Of a stretch of DNA of 64,000 bases, positions 18,625 through 28,146 are shown piece by piece. The stretch's first letter is position 1; each line of letters starts with the position of its first letter. The notes beneath the pieces are model-generated. The model saw only the letters and a list, made by a program, of their open reading frames with translations. It did not search any database and was not told the DNA's origin. The stretch spans positions 186,001-250,000 of the forward strand of contig OW568890.1 of NCBI GenBank assembly GCA_938743325.2, written 5' to 3'. Source of the stretch: Pycnococcus provasolii (Eukaryota > Chlorophyta > Pseudoscourfieldiophyceae > Pseudoscourfieldiales > Pycnococcaceae). Made by a program: the position numbers and the translations under genes.

Positions 18625-20823
18625 ATGTCGCGCAGTACACTCGTGTCGGCGGCGGCGGTGCTCACGTCGGTCACGCGGCGTAGTATTCTCCACACTAATA
18701 GTCCTTCTTTGAAGACACTTGCATCGGCCTACAGCTTAACTAATACTGGTTATGCCTCTCGCCGTCCCTCTCTAGGTAAGTTTCCTCTTCTTGGATTTCC
18801 ACTGGGGCTTTCCACGACGTCGTCCAGCGGGTTCTTTTCGGCGCACGGTGTTGATGACGAAAGCAGTGATAACTCCACAACAACCACCAATACCACCTCA
18901 TCATCGTCGTCATCATTATCCCAAAGTTTAAAAGTACGCATCGTCACCGCGCATGACGACAGCGCACTCGCGGATGTCGTTCATCAGCACGTTGGGGAGT
19001 TTGATCAGGTTCACGTGAACGCGGCGGTAAGCAGACTCGCGAAGCTCTCAGCGTGGCGCAGGACGAGAAAACTTGGGAGAAGTCAACGTGAAGACGTCGT
19101 CTCAAAACTGGAGGAGCGCCTGCAAGGCTTTGAAGAGAGTCTTGACGCACGCTCTGTTGCCAACCTGCTGTGGGCTTACGCGAAGCTGCGATACCCCGGG
19201 CAGCACTCGGTAGTGCAGAGGTTGAGTGACCAGGTGCCTGATGTGCTCGACGAGTTCAAGCCACAGAATGTCTCAACCACGGTGTGGGCGTGGGCAAAGA
19301 TGCGGTACGAACCTTCGGAAGCGTTGCTAGCCGCCACGGATCAGCGCATACTCGCATGCGTGGAAGACTTCAACCCACAGGCACTCGCAAACACGGTGTG
19401 GGCGTGGGCAACGATGCGACACGTGCCTTCAGCTCACGTGATAGATGCTCTCGAGCGGCGCATGCTCGAATGCATCGACGAATTCCAGCCACAGAACGTG
19501 GCAAATACGATGTGGGCGTGGGCAAGACTGCGACACAAGCCGTCGGACGCAGTGCTGACTGCTATAGATCAGCACATGCTTGCATGCATCGACGACTACA
19601 AGTCACAGGAGATCACGAACACGGTGTGGGCATGGGCAAAGATGCAATATCAGCCAGCCGGTATAGTGCTCGCCGCGACAGAGCATCGCATACTCGCATG
19701 CCTGGAAGACTTCATTCCACAAGGACTCGCGAACATGTTTTGGGCGTGGGCGACGATGAAATATCAGCCGTCGGACATGATGCTTGCTGCGATGGAGCAT
19801 CGCATGCTCGCATGCATCACAAAATACAATCCTCAGGAGATCGCGAACACGGTATGGGCGTGGGCGACGATGCGACACGAGCCGTCGCACAAGGTGCTGG
19901 CTGCTCTGGAGCGTCGCATGCTCGCATCCCTGGACGACTTCGATGCTCAGGCACTCGCGAGCATGGCATGGGCGTGGGCGACGATGCGACACCAGCCACG
20001 AGCTAAGGTGCTCGCTGCTCTGGAGGGTCGCACGCTCACCTGCATTGACGACTTCAAGCCGCAGGCGCTCAAGGACACGGTGTGGGCGTGGGCGACGATG
20101 CGACACGAGCCGCGAGATGAGGTGCTTGCTGCTGTGGAGCGTCGTATGCTCGCATGCGTCGACGACTTCATCCCGCAGCATCTCGCGAACACGATTTGGG
20201 CATTGGCGATGCTTGTGAACAACAGTGAACAGAGCAACTCAAGGCACGTCGTCGACCAGAACGTCTTGGATCGACTACTGCATCAACTGGAGAACGCCGC
20301 GCAATCCGGCACGCTCGTTGAAGAATCTTATCAGCAAATATTCCAGGCGCATCATCTTCTCGGCGATCGCTTCAAGCCATCAGCGGCGTTGCTCGAGCAG
20401 TCACGCGATGCATGGTCGAAGCAGCTCGCGAGATCTTCGTCATCATCTCGTTCATCCTTAGAGAAGGAAGTCGCCGCATGCCTCGATCGACTCGGCATTG
20501 CTTACGACGTTGAAGTGCTCACCGAGAATGGCATGCACCGCGTCGACATGCTCGTGCGTGGCAGTACCGACGACGGCGACGGCGGCGGCGGCGGCGGCGG
20601 CGAGAAGCTGCTTGCGATTGAATGTGACGGTCCCATGCACTTTATGCGAACATCTGGCGGCACGTACCGCATCGACGGATCTACACACGCGCGCAATCGC
20701 GCCTTGCGCAAGCTTGGCTTTGACGTATTGTGCATATCGCTGCACAAGTGGGACGGCATGAAGAAGGACGAGCGCGACGGGTACCTTAGTAGGGAGCTGC
20801 GGGAGCGCGGCATCGTTGTATGA
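18625..20823 (+). CDS. OPR-like repeat protein with C-terminal RAP domain
   Basis: 732 residues. N-terminal 110 residues are Ser/Thr-rich with an organelle-targeting look (MSRSTLVSAAAVLTSVTRRS). About ten 38-residue helical repeats follow (residues about 175-535) with the signature LANTVWAWATMRH and ending ...ACIDDF.PQ, the algal octotricopeptide-like repeat class. Residues about 615-720 form a RAP domain (LLAIECDGPMHFM ... ARNRALRKLGFDVLCISLHKWD), a restriction-endonuclease-like fold associated with RNA binding or cleavage. By family, such proteins control processing, stability or translation of specific plastid or mitochondrial transcripts. A GTAAGT-like site inside the N-terminal region (18775) leaves the frame open and is probably unused. 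Confidence 0.85.
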   Translation: MSRSTLVSAAAVLTSVTRRSILHTNSPSLKTLASAYSLTNTGYASRRPSLGKFPLLGFPLGLSTTSSSGFFSAHGVDDESSDNSTTTTNTTSSSSSSLSQSLKVRIVTAHDDSALADVVHQHVGEFDQVHVNAAVSRLAKLSAWRRTRKLGRSQREDVVSKLEERLQGFEESLDARSVANLLWAYAKLRYPGQHSVVQRLSDQVPDVLDEFKPQNVSTTVWAWAKMRYEPSEALLAATDQRILACVEDFNPQALANTVWAWATMRHVPSAHVIDALERRMLECIDEFQPQNVANTMWAWARLRHKPSDAVLTAIDQHMLACIDDYKSQEITNTVWAWAKMQYQPAGIVLAATEHRILACLEDFIPQGLANMFWAWATMKYQPSDMMLAAMEHRMLACITKYNPQEIANTVWAWATMRHEPSHKVLAALERRMLASLDDFDAQALASMAWAWATMRHQPRAKVLAALEGRTLTCIDDFKPQALKDTVWAWATMRHEPRDEVLAAVERRMLACVDDFIPQHLANTIWALAMLVNNSEQSNSRHVVDQNVLDRLLHQLENAAQSGTLVEESYQQIFQAHHLLGDRFKPSAALLEQSRDAWSKQLARSSSSSRSSLEKEVAACLDRLGIAYDVEVLTENGMHRVDMLVRGSTDDGDGGGGGGGEKLLAIECDGPMHFMRTSGGTYRIDGSTHARNRALRKLGFDVLCISLHKWDGMKKDERDGYLSRELRERGIVV

Positions 20824-20887
20824 TAGAGACTGTAGTCTAATCAATTTTTTTTAAATTCTTATTATGGGTGAAGTATATTCATAATAG

Positions 20888-21751
20888 TCACAAGCGCGAG
20901 GTGGGCTCGAAGTCGAAGTCACTTCCGTAGAATCCATTCACCGTGAAGCCGCCATCCACGCTGAGGATCTGTCCGGTGACCCACGAGCTCGCGGGCATCG
21001 CGAAGAAGATCATCGCGCGTGCCACCTCATCGGGTTGCCCAATGCGCCTCATAGGCGTGCGCGAGAGCACCTCTTTTTCGAACGCCTTATTTTTGAGCAC
21101 CTGCTTCGCGAGCGGCGTAGCCGTGTACCACGGCGCGACGCTGTTGACGCGTATTCCATCCTTCGCCCACTCGCATGCGAGGTTTTTCGTAAGCTGGTTG
21201 AGCGCGCCCTTTGTCATGGAGTAGAGCGTTCCGCTTTTGATCGCCGTTACGCCCGCGACACTGCTGTTGAAAACGATGCTTGCCCCTCTTTCAGACGCTG
21301 CGAGCAAGGGGTGAAGGCGCTGACACAAGGTGTACGTTCCGTGTAGGTTGAGTCCCATGACTCGCTGCCAATCCTCCTGCGAGAACTCAACCGTCGGTTT
21401 CCTGACGTTCGTTCCCGCGTTCGCCATGAAAATGTCGAGTTTCCCTCCGAACAACCTCGTCACTTTGTCGACGACTGCATCAATGCCACCACCGTTCGCG
21501 ACATCCGACACGTCCGCCGCCATGCCGAAGATATTCGTGAATCCCTGAGAGCGGAAGCTTTTCGTCACATGTTCGACGTCGGAGGGCGTTCGCGCGCAGA
21601 TGAGAACGCGCGCACCGAGCTGCAGCATATTTTCTGCTAGAGAGAGGCCTATTCCTTGCGTGCCCCCCGTGATCAGTGCCGTGAAGTGGTCGAGACGCCA
21701 TGGGATGGAGACATGGCTGCCACCATCATTATTACCACTGGTCAGCGCCAT
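20888..21751 (-). CDS. short-chain dehydrogenase/reductase (tropinone reductase-like)
   Basis: 287 residues, classical SDR length. Cofactor motif TGGTQGIG (about residues 32-39), ICARTP after beta-2, ADVSD, MANAGTN (NAG motif), catalytic NSS...YSMTKGA (Ser, Tyr-x-x-x-Lys), [12 protein letters not shown], and the C-terminal [17 protein letters not shown]. The pattern is that of plant tropinone-reductase-like SDRs, usually NADPH-dependent; substrate not assignable. Shares a 150-bp divergent promoter with the bicupin gene at 21902. Confidence 0.9.
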   Translation of the reverse strand: MALTSGNNDGGSHVSIPWRLDHFTALITGGTQGIGLSLAENMLQLGARVLICARTPSDVEHVTKSFRSQGFTNIFGMAADVSDVANGGGIDAVVDKVTRLFGGKLDIFMANAGTNVRKPTVEFSQEDWQRVMGLNLHGTYTLCQRLHPLLAASERGASIVFNSSVAGVTAIKSGTLYSMTKGALNQLTKNLACEWAKDGIRVNSVAPWYTATPLAKQVLKNKAFEKEVLSRTPMRRIGQPDEVARAMIFFAMPASSWVTGQILSVDGGFTVNGFYGSDFDFEPTSRL

Positions 21752-21901
21752 TGATCAGTCCGTGATTGATCGCCCCCCCGGGTCCCCGGTCCGGGAGCAA
21801 AACAATTGTGAGGCTGAGATCAAAGGGAGGGGGGGCGGAACTCCCTCCCCAAACCCATCCTCGTCGGATCACATCACATCAGGTGGGATCGATCACGTGT
21901 G

Positions 21902-22921
21902 ATGGCGCCCGAAGTGTTTCGTGCTGGCCGTGCTGGTTGTGTTGGTGTCGGTCCACGCCATACTCGCTTCAGATTGTATTTGTCTCGGCCTAGGGAAGTC
22001 ACGGTAGCATCATCGGCCACCTTGACCAACATTAATGTCGTCTCTCCCGCTCAACCTCGCACAGCTCAGAATGACAATTCGTCGTTTCTACAGCGACGTC
22101 GATTCAAGGATGCGGATTCGAAAATACTCGAAACAAGAAGGTTCAACGATGCGCCGAGCGTGCCAAACGATGTGCCGGCGTCGGCGCCACCTGCCGCAAC
22201 GCTCGTGAAGTTTGTGCACGCGCCGCTCAGCTTCTTCGCGCTCGACCAAATGACGTACAAGGGCAAGAGGACTAACGTCGACGTCGGAGACCCGGAGGAC
22301 TACACCAGGCCGCTAGTCAAGGACCTCGCGTCGGACGCGTCGTTCTCGTGCGGATCGTGGGTGTGCACGCAGGGAGGATGGGACAGCCCCAACCACAAAA
22401 AAGCCACCGAGTGGTTCGTCGTGCTCAGTGGTGCCGGCGCGGTGACCGACCCGGACGGCACGAGGCACGACTTCCGGGCGGGCGACGTCGTCGTGCTGCC
22501 AAAGGGCTGGTACGGACGTTGGGACATCACCGAGCAGATCCACAAGGTATGGATCAACGACGCGCACGACGATATTCCTGGCGCGTCCACGACGCCTGTG
22601 GTGGCGTCGCTCGCTAGTTTCGCGCCGCACATGCTCGAACGCGCAGGCACCTCGCCCGAGCGCCTCGCACGTACGTTTTTTGACAACGGGCGTACGCGTG
22701 CCGGATTCTGGTCGTGCGCGCCTGGGAGCTTCCCGGGAGGTAAGGGCAAGACCGCGGAGTGCGTGCACATTATTGGTGGAACGGTATTTCTGACGAACGA
22801 AGACGGGTCTGCACGGCGCATTTGTGCCGGCGACACCGTCGTGCTTCCTGATGGGTGGACCGGCAGGTGGGACGTCGTGGAGAGGACCGAGGCGGTGTGG
22901 GCGAGCGTCACGCCGCCGTAA
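21902..22921 (+). CDS. bicupin protein (two cupin_3/EutQ-like domains)
   Basis: 339 residues from ATG 21902. The first about 95 residues are basic and hydroxylated (CVGVGPRHTRFRLYLSRPRE) and may target an organelle. Two repeated cupin domains follow: domain 1 (about 120-230) with SCGSWVCTQGGWDS, TEWFVVLSGAGAVTDPDG, DFRAGDVVVLPKGWYGRWD; domain 2 (about 255-339) with GFWSCAPGSFPG, CVHIIGGTVFLTNEDG, RICAGDTVVLPDGWTGRWD. The GDVVVLPxGWxGRWD motif marks the cupin_3 (DUF861) family found in ureidoglycolate hydrolase/EutQ relatives. Metal ligands are only partly kept. Function unknown; possible enzyme, ligand sensor or storage protein. Confidence 0.8.
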   Translation: MAPEVFRAGRAGCVGVGPRHTRFRLYLSRPREVTVASSATLTNINVVSPAQPRTAQNDNSSFLQRRRFKDADSKILETRRFNDAPSVPNDVPASAPPAATLVKFVHAPLSFFALDQMTYKGKRTNVDVGDPEDYTRPLVKDLASDASFSCGSWVCTQGGWDSPNHKKATEWFVVLSGAGAVTDPDGTRHDFRAGDVVVLPKGWYGRWDITEQIHKVWINDAHDDIPGASTTPVVASLASFAPHMLERAGTSPERLARTFFDNGRTRAGFWSCAPGSFPGGKGKTAECVHIIGGTVFLTNEDGSARRICAGDTVVLPDGWTGRWDVVERTEAVWASVTPP

Positions 22922-23021
22922 GAAATAACCTACCTGTGTTGCTAAACTAAATTTGATAGTCTACACGTCACATTCAATATTACAGACTTACCTAATCAAT
23001 GCATCCCAAACAGTGTTTTGT

Positions 23022-26000
23022 CTATGCACCATTTGCGCCTATTGTCGTCGCGTCCCAGACGCGAACGGTATTGTCCTGACTCGCGGAGATGATGCGCGTC
23101 CCATCCGCGGAATACGACGCGGATCTCACTTCATCAGAATGGCCATATAGCACAGATAAGCACGCGCCTGATGTGGCGTCCCACACGCGAACGGCCTTGT
23201 CCCTGCTCGCGGAGACGATGCGCGTCCCATCCGGCGAATAAGACGCGGAAAACACACGACAGGAACGCCATTCATACGAATGGTCCAACACAGACAAGCA
23301 CGCCCCTGAATTGGCGTCCCAGACGCGAACGGTCGCGTCCTCGCTCGCGGAGACGATGCGCGTACCATCCGGCGAATACGAGGCGGAATACACCGAACCA
23401 TAATGGCCCCCATCAACATCCTTGGAAAATTTATGATGGGGGTTTCGCAACACATGCACGCACTTTAGTGTCGTAGTTTCCCGTCGTTCTACACGCACGC
23501 CTGTCGTCGCGTCCCACACGCAAATTGTCGCATTATTGCCCGTGGAGACCATGCGCGTGCCATCCGGACTAAACGACACTGACACCACATCCTCGTGGTG
23601 CTTAGCGTGTATCTCATGCATGCAAGCACCTGTCGTAGCGTCCCAGATTAAAATCCTCTCAAAACAATTATAGTCTCGGCCTGCTGCGACGATGCGCTTG
23701 TCATCCGCGCTAAATGACGCTAATCTCAATTTTTGTTTCTCATATTTCGCCAATTCGCTCGTAATAGGAGCCTCAAGCACGGACACGCACGCGCCTGTCG
23801 CCGCGTCCCACACGCGAACGATCCCGTCAAAGCTCGCGGAGACGATGCGCGTACCATCCGCGCTATATGACGCTGATCCCGCCCCACGAGAATGGCCTTC
23901 CAGCACAGACACGCACGCGCCTGTCACTGCGTCCCACACACGAACGGTCTTGTCTCCACTCGCTGTAGCAACGATGCGCTTGCCATCCGCGCTAAACGAC
24001 GCTAATTTCACGCAATTATAATCCGCATGTTCTATCATAGGAGCCTCATGCACGGACGCGCCTGCGCCTGTCGTCGCGTCCCAGACGCGAATGGTCGAGT
24101 CAGAGCTCGCGGAGACGATGCGCGTTCCATCCGCGGAATACGATGCGGATGACACCGGACCAGTATGGCCTTCCAGCACGGACACGCACGAGCCTGATGT
24201 GGCGTCCCACACGCGAACGGTCTGGTCGTCGCTCGCGGAGACGATGCGCGTTCCATCCGCATCATATGACGCGGAATTCACTCCATCCAAATGGCCCTCG
24301 AGCACAGATAAGCACGTGCCAGTCGTCGCATCCAACACGCGAACCGTCTTGTCCCTGCTCGCGGAGACGATGCGCGTCCCATCCGCGGAATACGATACGG
24401 AAGTAATATAATGAGAATGGCCTTCTAGCACGGACACGCACGCGCCTGTCGTCGCGTCCCAGACGCGAATGGTCTCGTCCCTACTCGCGGAGACGATGCG
24501 CGTCCCATCCGCGGAATACGATACGGAAGTCACCATATCAGAATGACCCTTCAACAGATGCATGCACTTGCCTGTCGTCGCGTCCCACACGCGAACGACA
24601 CGGTCTTCTGCACATGTGACGATGCGCGTTTCATCCGGGCTGAACGATATTGAAAACAATGAAAAGTCACCATGCCATTTCCATCTCTTATGACCTTTTA
24701 GCACAAGCGTAGATATGCAAGCGCCTGTCACAGCATCCCAGATACAAACGTAAGCCTCTGTTTTGAATCCGAGAAATTCATCAAGAAGCGCTTCTGGCTG
24801 CGTGGAGCTCAATGAGATGATACGCTTGCCATCTGCGCTATACCACGCTGATATCAGCTTGAGTTCAGTTTGAGCCTCCAAGCAGAACCCCTCGTCCATA
24901 CATGGCATGCAGGCGTCAGGCGTCCAATCAGGTGTCCTATCAGGCGTCCAAACATTGCATTTAAGCACAGATACACACGCGCCTGTCGTCGCGTCCCAGA
25001 CGCGAATGGTCGAGTCAGAGCTCGCGGAGACGATGCGCGTACCATCCGGCGAATACGATGCGGAACGAGAATGGCCTTTCATGATGTTCAACATCGTAGC
25101 ATCAATATCCACGCGAGCTGGTAAGCATGCCATACAAGATGAAAGCACCCTCTGTCCTGGACTCCAATACCATGCACTCGTACACGGTAGATTGGCCGCA
25201 AGCCCTTCAACTCGCGAAAATTTCCCCACTTCCCACCGAAGCACGCGAACAAATGCGTGCAGCGATTTAACCGTCGCCACCAATGCCTGAGTAGTAGCAT
25301 TCTCAGCCATCTTGTTCTTCGCTTCCAAAAGCGCCTTCTCGAGCCGCAGCAATTCCACCACGAGCACGCCTCGTCGACCAGCCTCTATCTGACGCTTCAA
25401 CCACAGCGCCGCAAACTCTGTCGCGCACCATGGTGACGCTTGATATCCCTCAGGCAGAAACATAAGAGCCTTATCCTTCTGACACCTTTCGACCATGAAC
25501 GCATCATGCCACTGCTGCATGACAACACCCATCATCAACGCCATCTCATTGTCATCATCACCTTGTTGCTGCAGCATCCTCTCAATCGCCCCAGTCAAGT
25601 GCACGTGCCCATGCCGCAAAGAGTACATCACAGCCGGCCCCTTCTCGTCGTCGCCACGTTTCATAAGGTCCAGGCACGATCGCGTCAGCTCAGCATTTCC
25701 GCGCGACTCATTCGCTGCGTGCCTGTTGGATCGCTTTGCATCGCCCAAATACTCACGCAGCGACAAGTGCAATGTGTGCAGCACGTGATCGCGCTCCTCA
25801 AACAGCAGGCCCCAGCCAGGAAGACGTACGCACGTCTCTCGCAAACACAATCTATCAACATGCGCCGACGAGAGAGGTTCGCGCGAAGCAAGCACAATGT
25901 CAATCAGCCGACGAACTTCCTCGCCACTCTCATTAGCTCCGCGATCAAACCAAAGATGATATGCGGCGTCGACGTCTTTAGGCGGATTCGAGCTTGTGCC

Positions 26001-27710
26001 ATATCGTCTGACAAACTCGCGAGCGACAATCTGGTACACCTTTGAGCTCTGCATGCTGTTCATCGCATGTTCCCAGGCTTCCGCCAAACGACTCTCCTCC
26101 TTCCCTTCCACCTCCTCCGATCCCAAGACCTGTGCAGGCTCAAATACTTGCATGCCGCTCTCCCAATCATACTCCAGCACGCGTCGACGAGGGAAGTCGC
26201 CAGTCGCATCAGGACGCGTCGTCACAATCACAGAGACGCCATTGCGCGCCCTGCGAGCTAAAGTCCGCAGTAATTCGACTGCAGAATTCGACGTATGCAG
26301 TTCATCGTCCGCCTCGTCGAGTGCATCCAGCAAAATCACGGCATGCTTCTGCGAATCAGCAAGCATCTTGAGCGGTTTCACCAAAACTGCAGACACCGCA
26401 ACATCCGGGTCGACGAGCGCCTTTGCCGCCGTTTTCTCGTCCATGTCCACAAGGCACTTTCGAACAACTTCAGACTGCTGACCGAGCTGGAAGCCAAGCG
26501 ACTTCACCATCTCGAGCACGTCCTGGCGCCTGACGTCCGCACGTTTGCAAAAGTGAGCCGCGTGCACCAAGTCTAGGGCTGCTGCAGCAACACTTGATTT
26601 GCCCTCGCCTGGTCCGCCAACAACGCATGCAAGACGTCCACCAGTCGCCGTCACATGCTCACGCAGCTCCTCCAGCTGGTACTTGTTGCTTTGTCCCTGT
26701 TCTCGCAGCGCCTGCAAATCAGACTCGTAGCTCATCGGACGGAGCATGAAACGCAGCTTGAGCTCCTCCGTGAAGTGCTTCATGCTCGCAAACCCAAACT
26801 TGCCCGTGATTTCGCCGTGAATCATCTCCTTGTCCGCGGGCGAAAAGCACAGCGCCATCTCCGCGTCGATATTACGAATGTGCTGCGACACGTCATTTTC
26901 CGAGAAGCCGTGCGTGACGAGCTGCAGCTTCTGCGGTGGTGTCGACCCGATCTCGTACAGGCACCACAACCTCGTCAACGGAATGACGCGATCTTTATCC
27001 AGCACGACGAGCGTTGCGCGAGACGTCGCTATGGTACCAGCGAGCGTCCGGCCGTCGTCGAGCTCTTTCATGGCCGAGAATACGCCACCCGTGTCGTCCT
27101 GGTTGATGGCGAAAATGTCAAGCCATACGTACGTATCGTTTTGAGCAGCGCCTGCGAGTGCCCCTTTCACGCTCTCCACGAGGTCGACGAAAGTGCTTCC
27201 CCACGCGTGCGAAATGAAGTACGTCGGCGCGCCAACAGGAAGATTCTCGGCTTGCGCGTAGCTCATGTGCTCTTTGCGTGCAAGCGAACGCACGAAGCAC
27301 TCGACGATATCTGTCGTGTACATCTGCTCGAACGGGATGTCGCGATACTCGACCGGAACCGGCTTGCCACATTTTGTTTTTTCAGCCGCGCGTCGCTTGT
27401 CGCGGTGCGTCTCTACGTTATCAGACGTCACGATCAGGCTCGTATCCTTTCCACCTCCGTCCTCCTCAGCCATGAACTCCTTGACAACGTCCCAGCTTTG
27501 CGTCGTTCCGGCGTGCTCCTTAACAAACTGTGCAAGCCATGCTAAAGCGACTGCTCGAAAGACGGGCGAGGAGGATGAGAATTCAGCCTGAAACTTGCCC
27601 TCATCGAAGATTTGCGATCTCGTTGGCTTGACTGGCAGTACCGTGGTTGGCCATATCCTAAAGGTAGTACCACCACAGCATGCCATGGATGTCGACGCCC
27701 CGCACCCCAT
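23022..27710 (-). CDS. STAND NTPase with SHAWG (TIR-like) N-domain and 14 WD40 repeats
   Basis: 1562 residues in one exon. Starts MGCGASTSMACC, a likely N-myristoylation plus palmitoylation signal. A domain around residues 150-300 has PTYFISHAWGS, VWLDIFAINQDD and LTRLWCLYEIGST, the TIR-related domain seen in many algal and protist receptors. The NTPase module has Walker A VGGPGEGKSS (about 363) and Walker B VILLDALDEADDE (about 457), with VIVTTRPDA as sensor 1. A helical region follows (500-880). The C-terminus (about 880-1562) contains 14 WD40 repeats of the SASYSADGTRIVSASxDxTVRVWDATTG type, two 7-blade propellers' worth, highly alike in protein and DNA. By architecture it is NLR-like: ligand sensing by WD40, oligomerising NTPase, effector N-domain. 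Role in immunity is inference. Confidence 0.85.
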   Translation of the reverse strand: MGCGASTSMACCGGTTFRIWPTTVLPVKPTRSQIFDEGKFQAEFSSSSPVFRAVALAWLAQFVKEHAGTTQSWDVVKEFMAEEDGGGKDTSLIVTSDNVETHRDKRRAAEKTKCGKPVPVEYRDIPFEQMYTTDIVECFVRSLARKEHMSYAQAENLPVGAPTYFISHAWGSTFVDLVESVKGALAGAAQNDTYVWLDIFAINQDDTGGVFSAMKELDDGRTLAGTIATSRATLVVLDKDRVIPLTRLWCLYEIGSTPPQKLQLVTHGFSENDVSQHIRNIDAEMALCFSPADKEMIHGEITGKFGFASMKHFTEELKLRFMLRPMSYESDLQALREQGQSNKYQLEELREHVTATGGRLACVVGGPGEGKSSVAAAALDLVHAAHFCKRADVRRQDVLEMVKSLGFQLGQQSEVVRKCLVDMDEKTAAKALVDPDVAVSAVLVKPLKMLADSQKHAVILLDALDEADDELHTSNSAVELLRTLARRARNGVSVIVTTRPDATGDFPRRRVLEYDWESGMQVFEPAQVLGSEEVEGKEESRLAEAWEHAMNSMQSSKVYQIVAREFVRRYGTSSNPPKDVDAAYHLWFDRGANESGEEVRRLIDIVLASREPLSSAHVDRLCLRETCVRLPGWGLLFEERDHVLHTLHLSLREYLGDAKRSNRHAANESRGNAELTRSCLDLMKRGDDEKGPAVMYSLRHGHVHLTGAIERMLQQQGDDDNEMALMMGVVMQQWHDAFMVERCQKDKALMFLPEGYQASPWCATEFAALWLKRQIEAGRRGVLVVELLRLEKALLEAKNKMAENATTQALVATVKSLHAFVRVLRWEVGKFSRVEGLAANLPCTSAWYWSPGQRVLSSCMACLPARVDIDATMLNIMKGHSRSASYSPDGTRIVSASSDSTIRVWDATTGACVSVLKCNVWTPDRTPDWTPDACMPCMDEGFCLEAQTELKLISAWYSADGKRIISLSSTQPEALLDEFLGFKTEAYVCIWDAVTGACISTLVLKGHKRWKWHGDFSLFSISFSPDETRIVTCAEDRVVRVWDATTGKCMHLLKGHSDMVTSVSYSADGTRIVSASRDETIRVWDATTGACVSVLEGHSHYITSVSYSADGTRIVSASRDKTVRVLDATTGTCLSVLEGHLDGVNSASYDADGTRIVSASDDQTVRVWDATSGSCVSVLEGHTGPVSSASYSADGTRIVSASSDSTIRVWDATTGAGASVHEAPMIEHADYNCVKLASFSADGKRIVATASGDKTVRVWDAVTGACVSVLEGHSRGAGSASYSADGTRIVSASFDGIVRVWDAATGACVSVLEAPITSELAKYEKQKLRLASFSADDKRIVAAGRDYNCFERILIWDATTGACMHEIHAKHHEDVVSVSFSPDGTRMVSTGNNATICVWDATTGVRVERRETTTLKCVHVLRNPHHKFSKDVDGGHYGSVYSASYSPDGTRIVSASEDATVRVWDANSGACLSVLDHSYEWRSCRVFSASYSPDGTRIVSASRDKAVRVWDATSGACLSVLYGHSDEVRSASYSADGTRIISASQDNTVRVWDATTIGANGA
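23030..25085 (-). repeat. near-identical WD40-coding repeats
   Basis: Within the STAND gene, about 14 units of roughly 120-190 bp recur. The plus strand shows phrases such as GAGACGATGCGCGT and GTCGCGTCCCAGACGCGAA in almost every unit (for example near 23040, 23180, 23330, 24070, 24200, 24450, 24990). Identity well above that needed to hold the WD40 fold suggests recent duplication or gene conversion. Confidence 0.8.
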
Positions 27711-28146
27711 GATAGATGCCGGTCCCTTAAGGTATGGAAGCTTGTGAGGGCGATGGCCGGTGGTGATGGCGGTTGCAGAGTTTTTGGTCGTTCGGAACGG
27801 TGGTCACTCAGAAGTGGACGCGATGCGGCGATGGGCATTGATTGAGGAAGGGATTGGCCACCGTAGTGTAACTTTGACCACCTTCTCCTCCCATACCAAA
27901 CTAATGGCAATCAATCAACACCCGTGATGCTGGCGTGCGGGCTTTTCCTTTTCGCACTCGCCGCCTACCCGTTGGCCGTACCACCTCGTCCAAGGGCCTC
28001 TCCGCAAAGGCCTCCTGCAAACTGCAAAGCAACTTCACGCGGGGACCCTTCCTTCATCCTTTGGAAGCCGGCCTGAAATAAAGTTACGTACGCCATCATC
28101 ACACGTGCTTAAGCCAGCTTAAGCTTAAGCTTAAGTAACTTACAGT
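27711..28146. promoter_or_regulatory. divergent promoter region with CTTAAG cluster
   Basis: 436 bp between the STAND gene (minus) and the dynein-light-chain-like gene (plus). CTTAAG occurs at about 27727, only some 17 bp upstream of the STAND start codon, and three to four times in tandem at 28108-28134 (GCTTAAGCTTAAGCTTAAG), about 15 bp before the plus-strand ATG. No gene seen. Confidence 0.5.
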
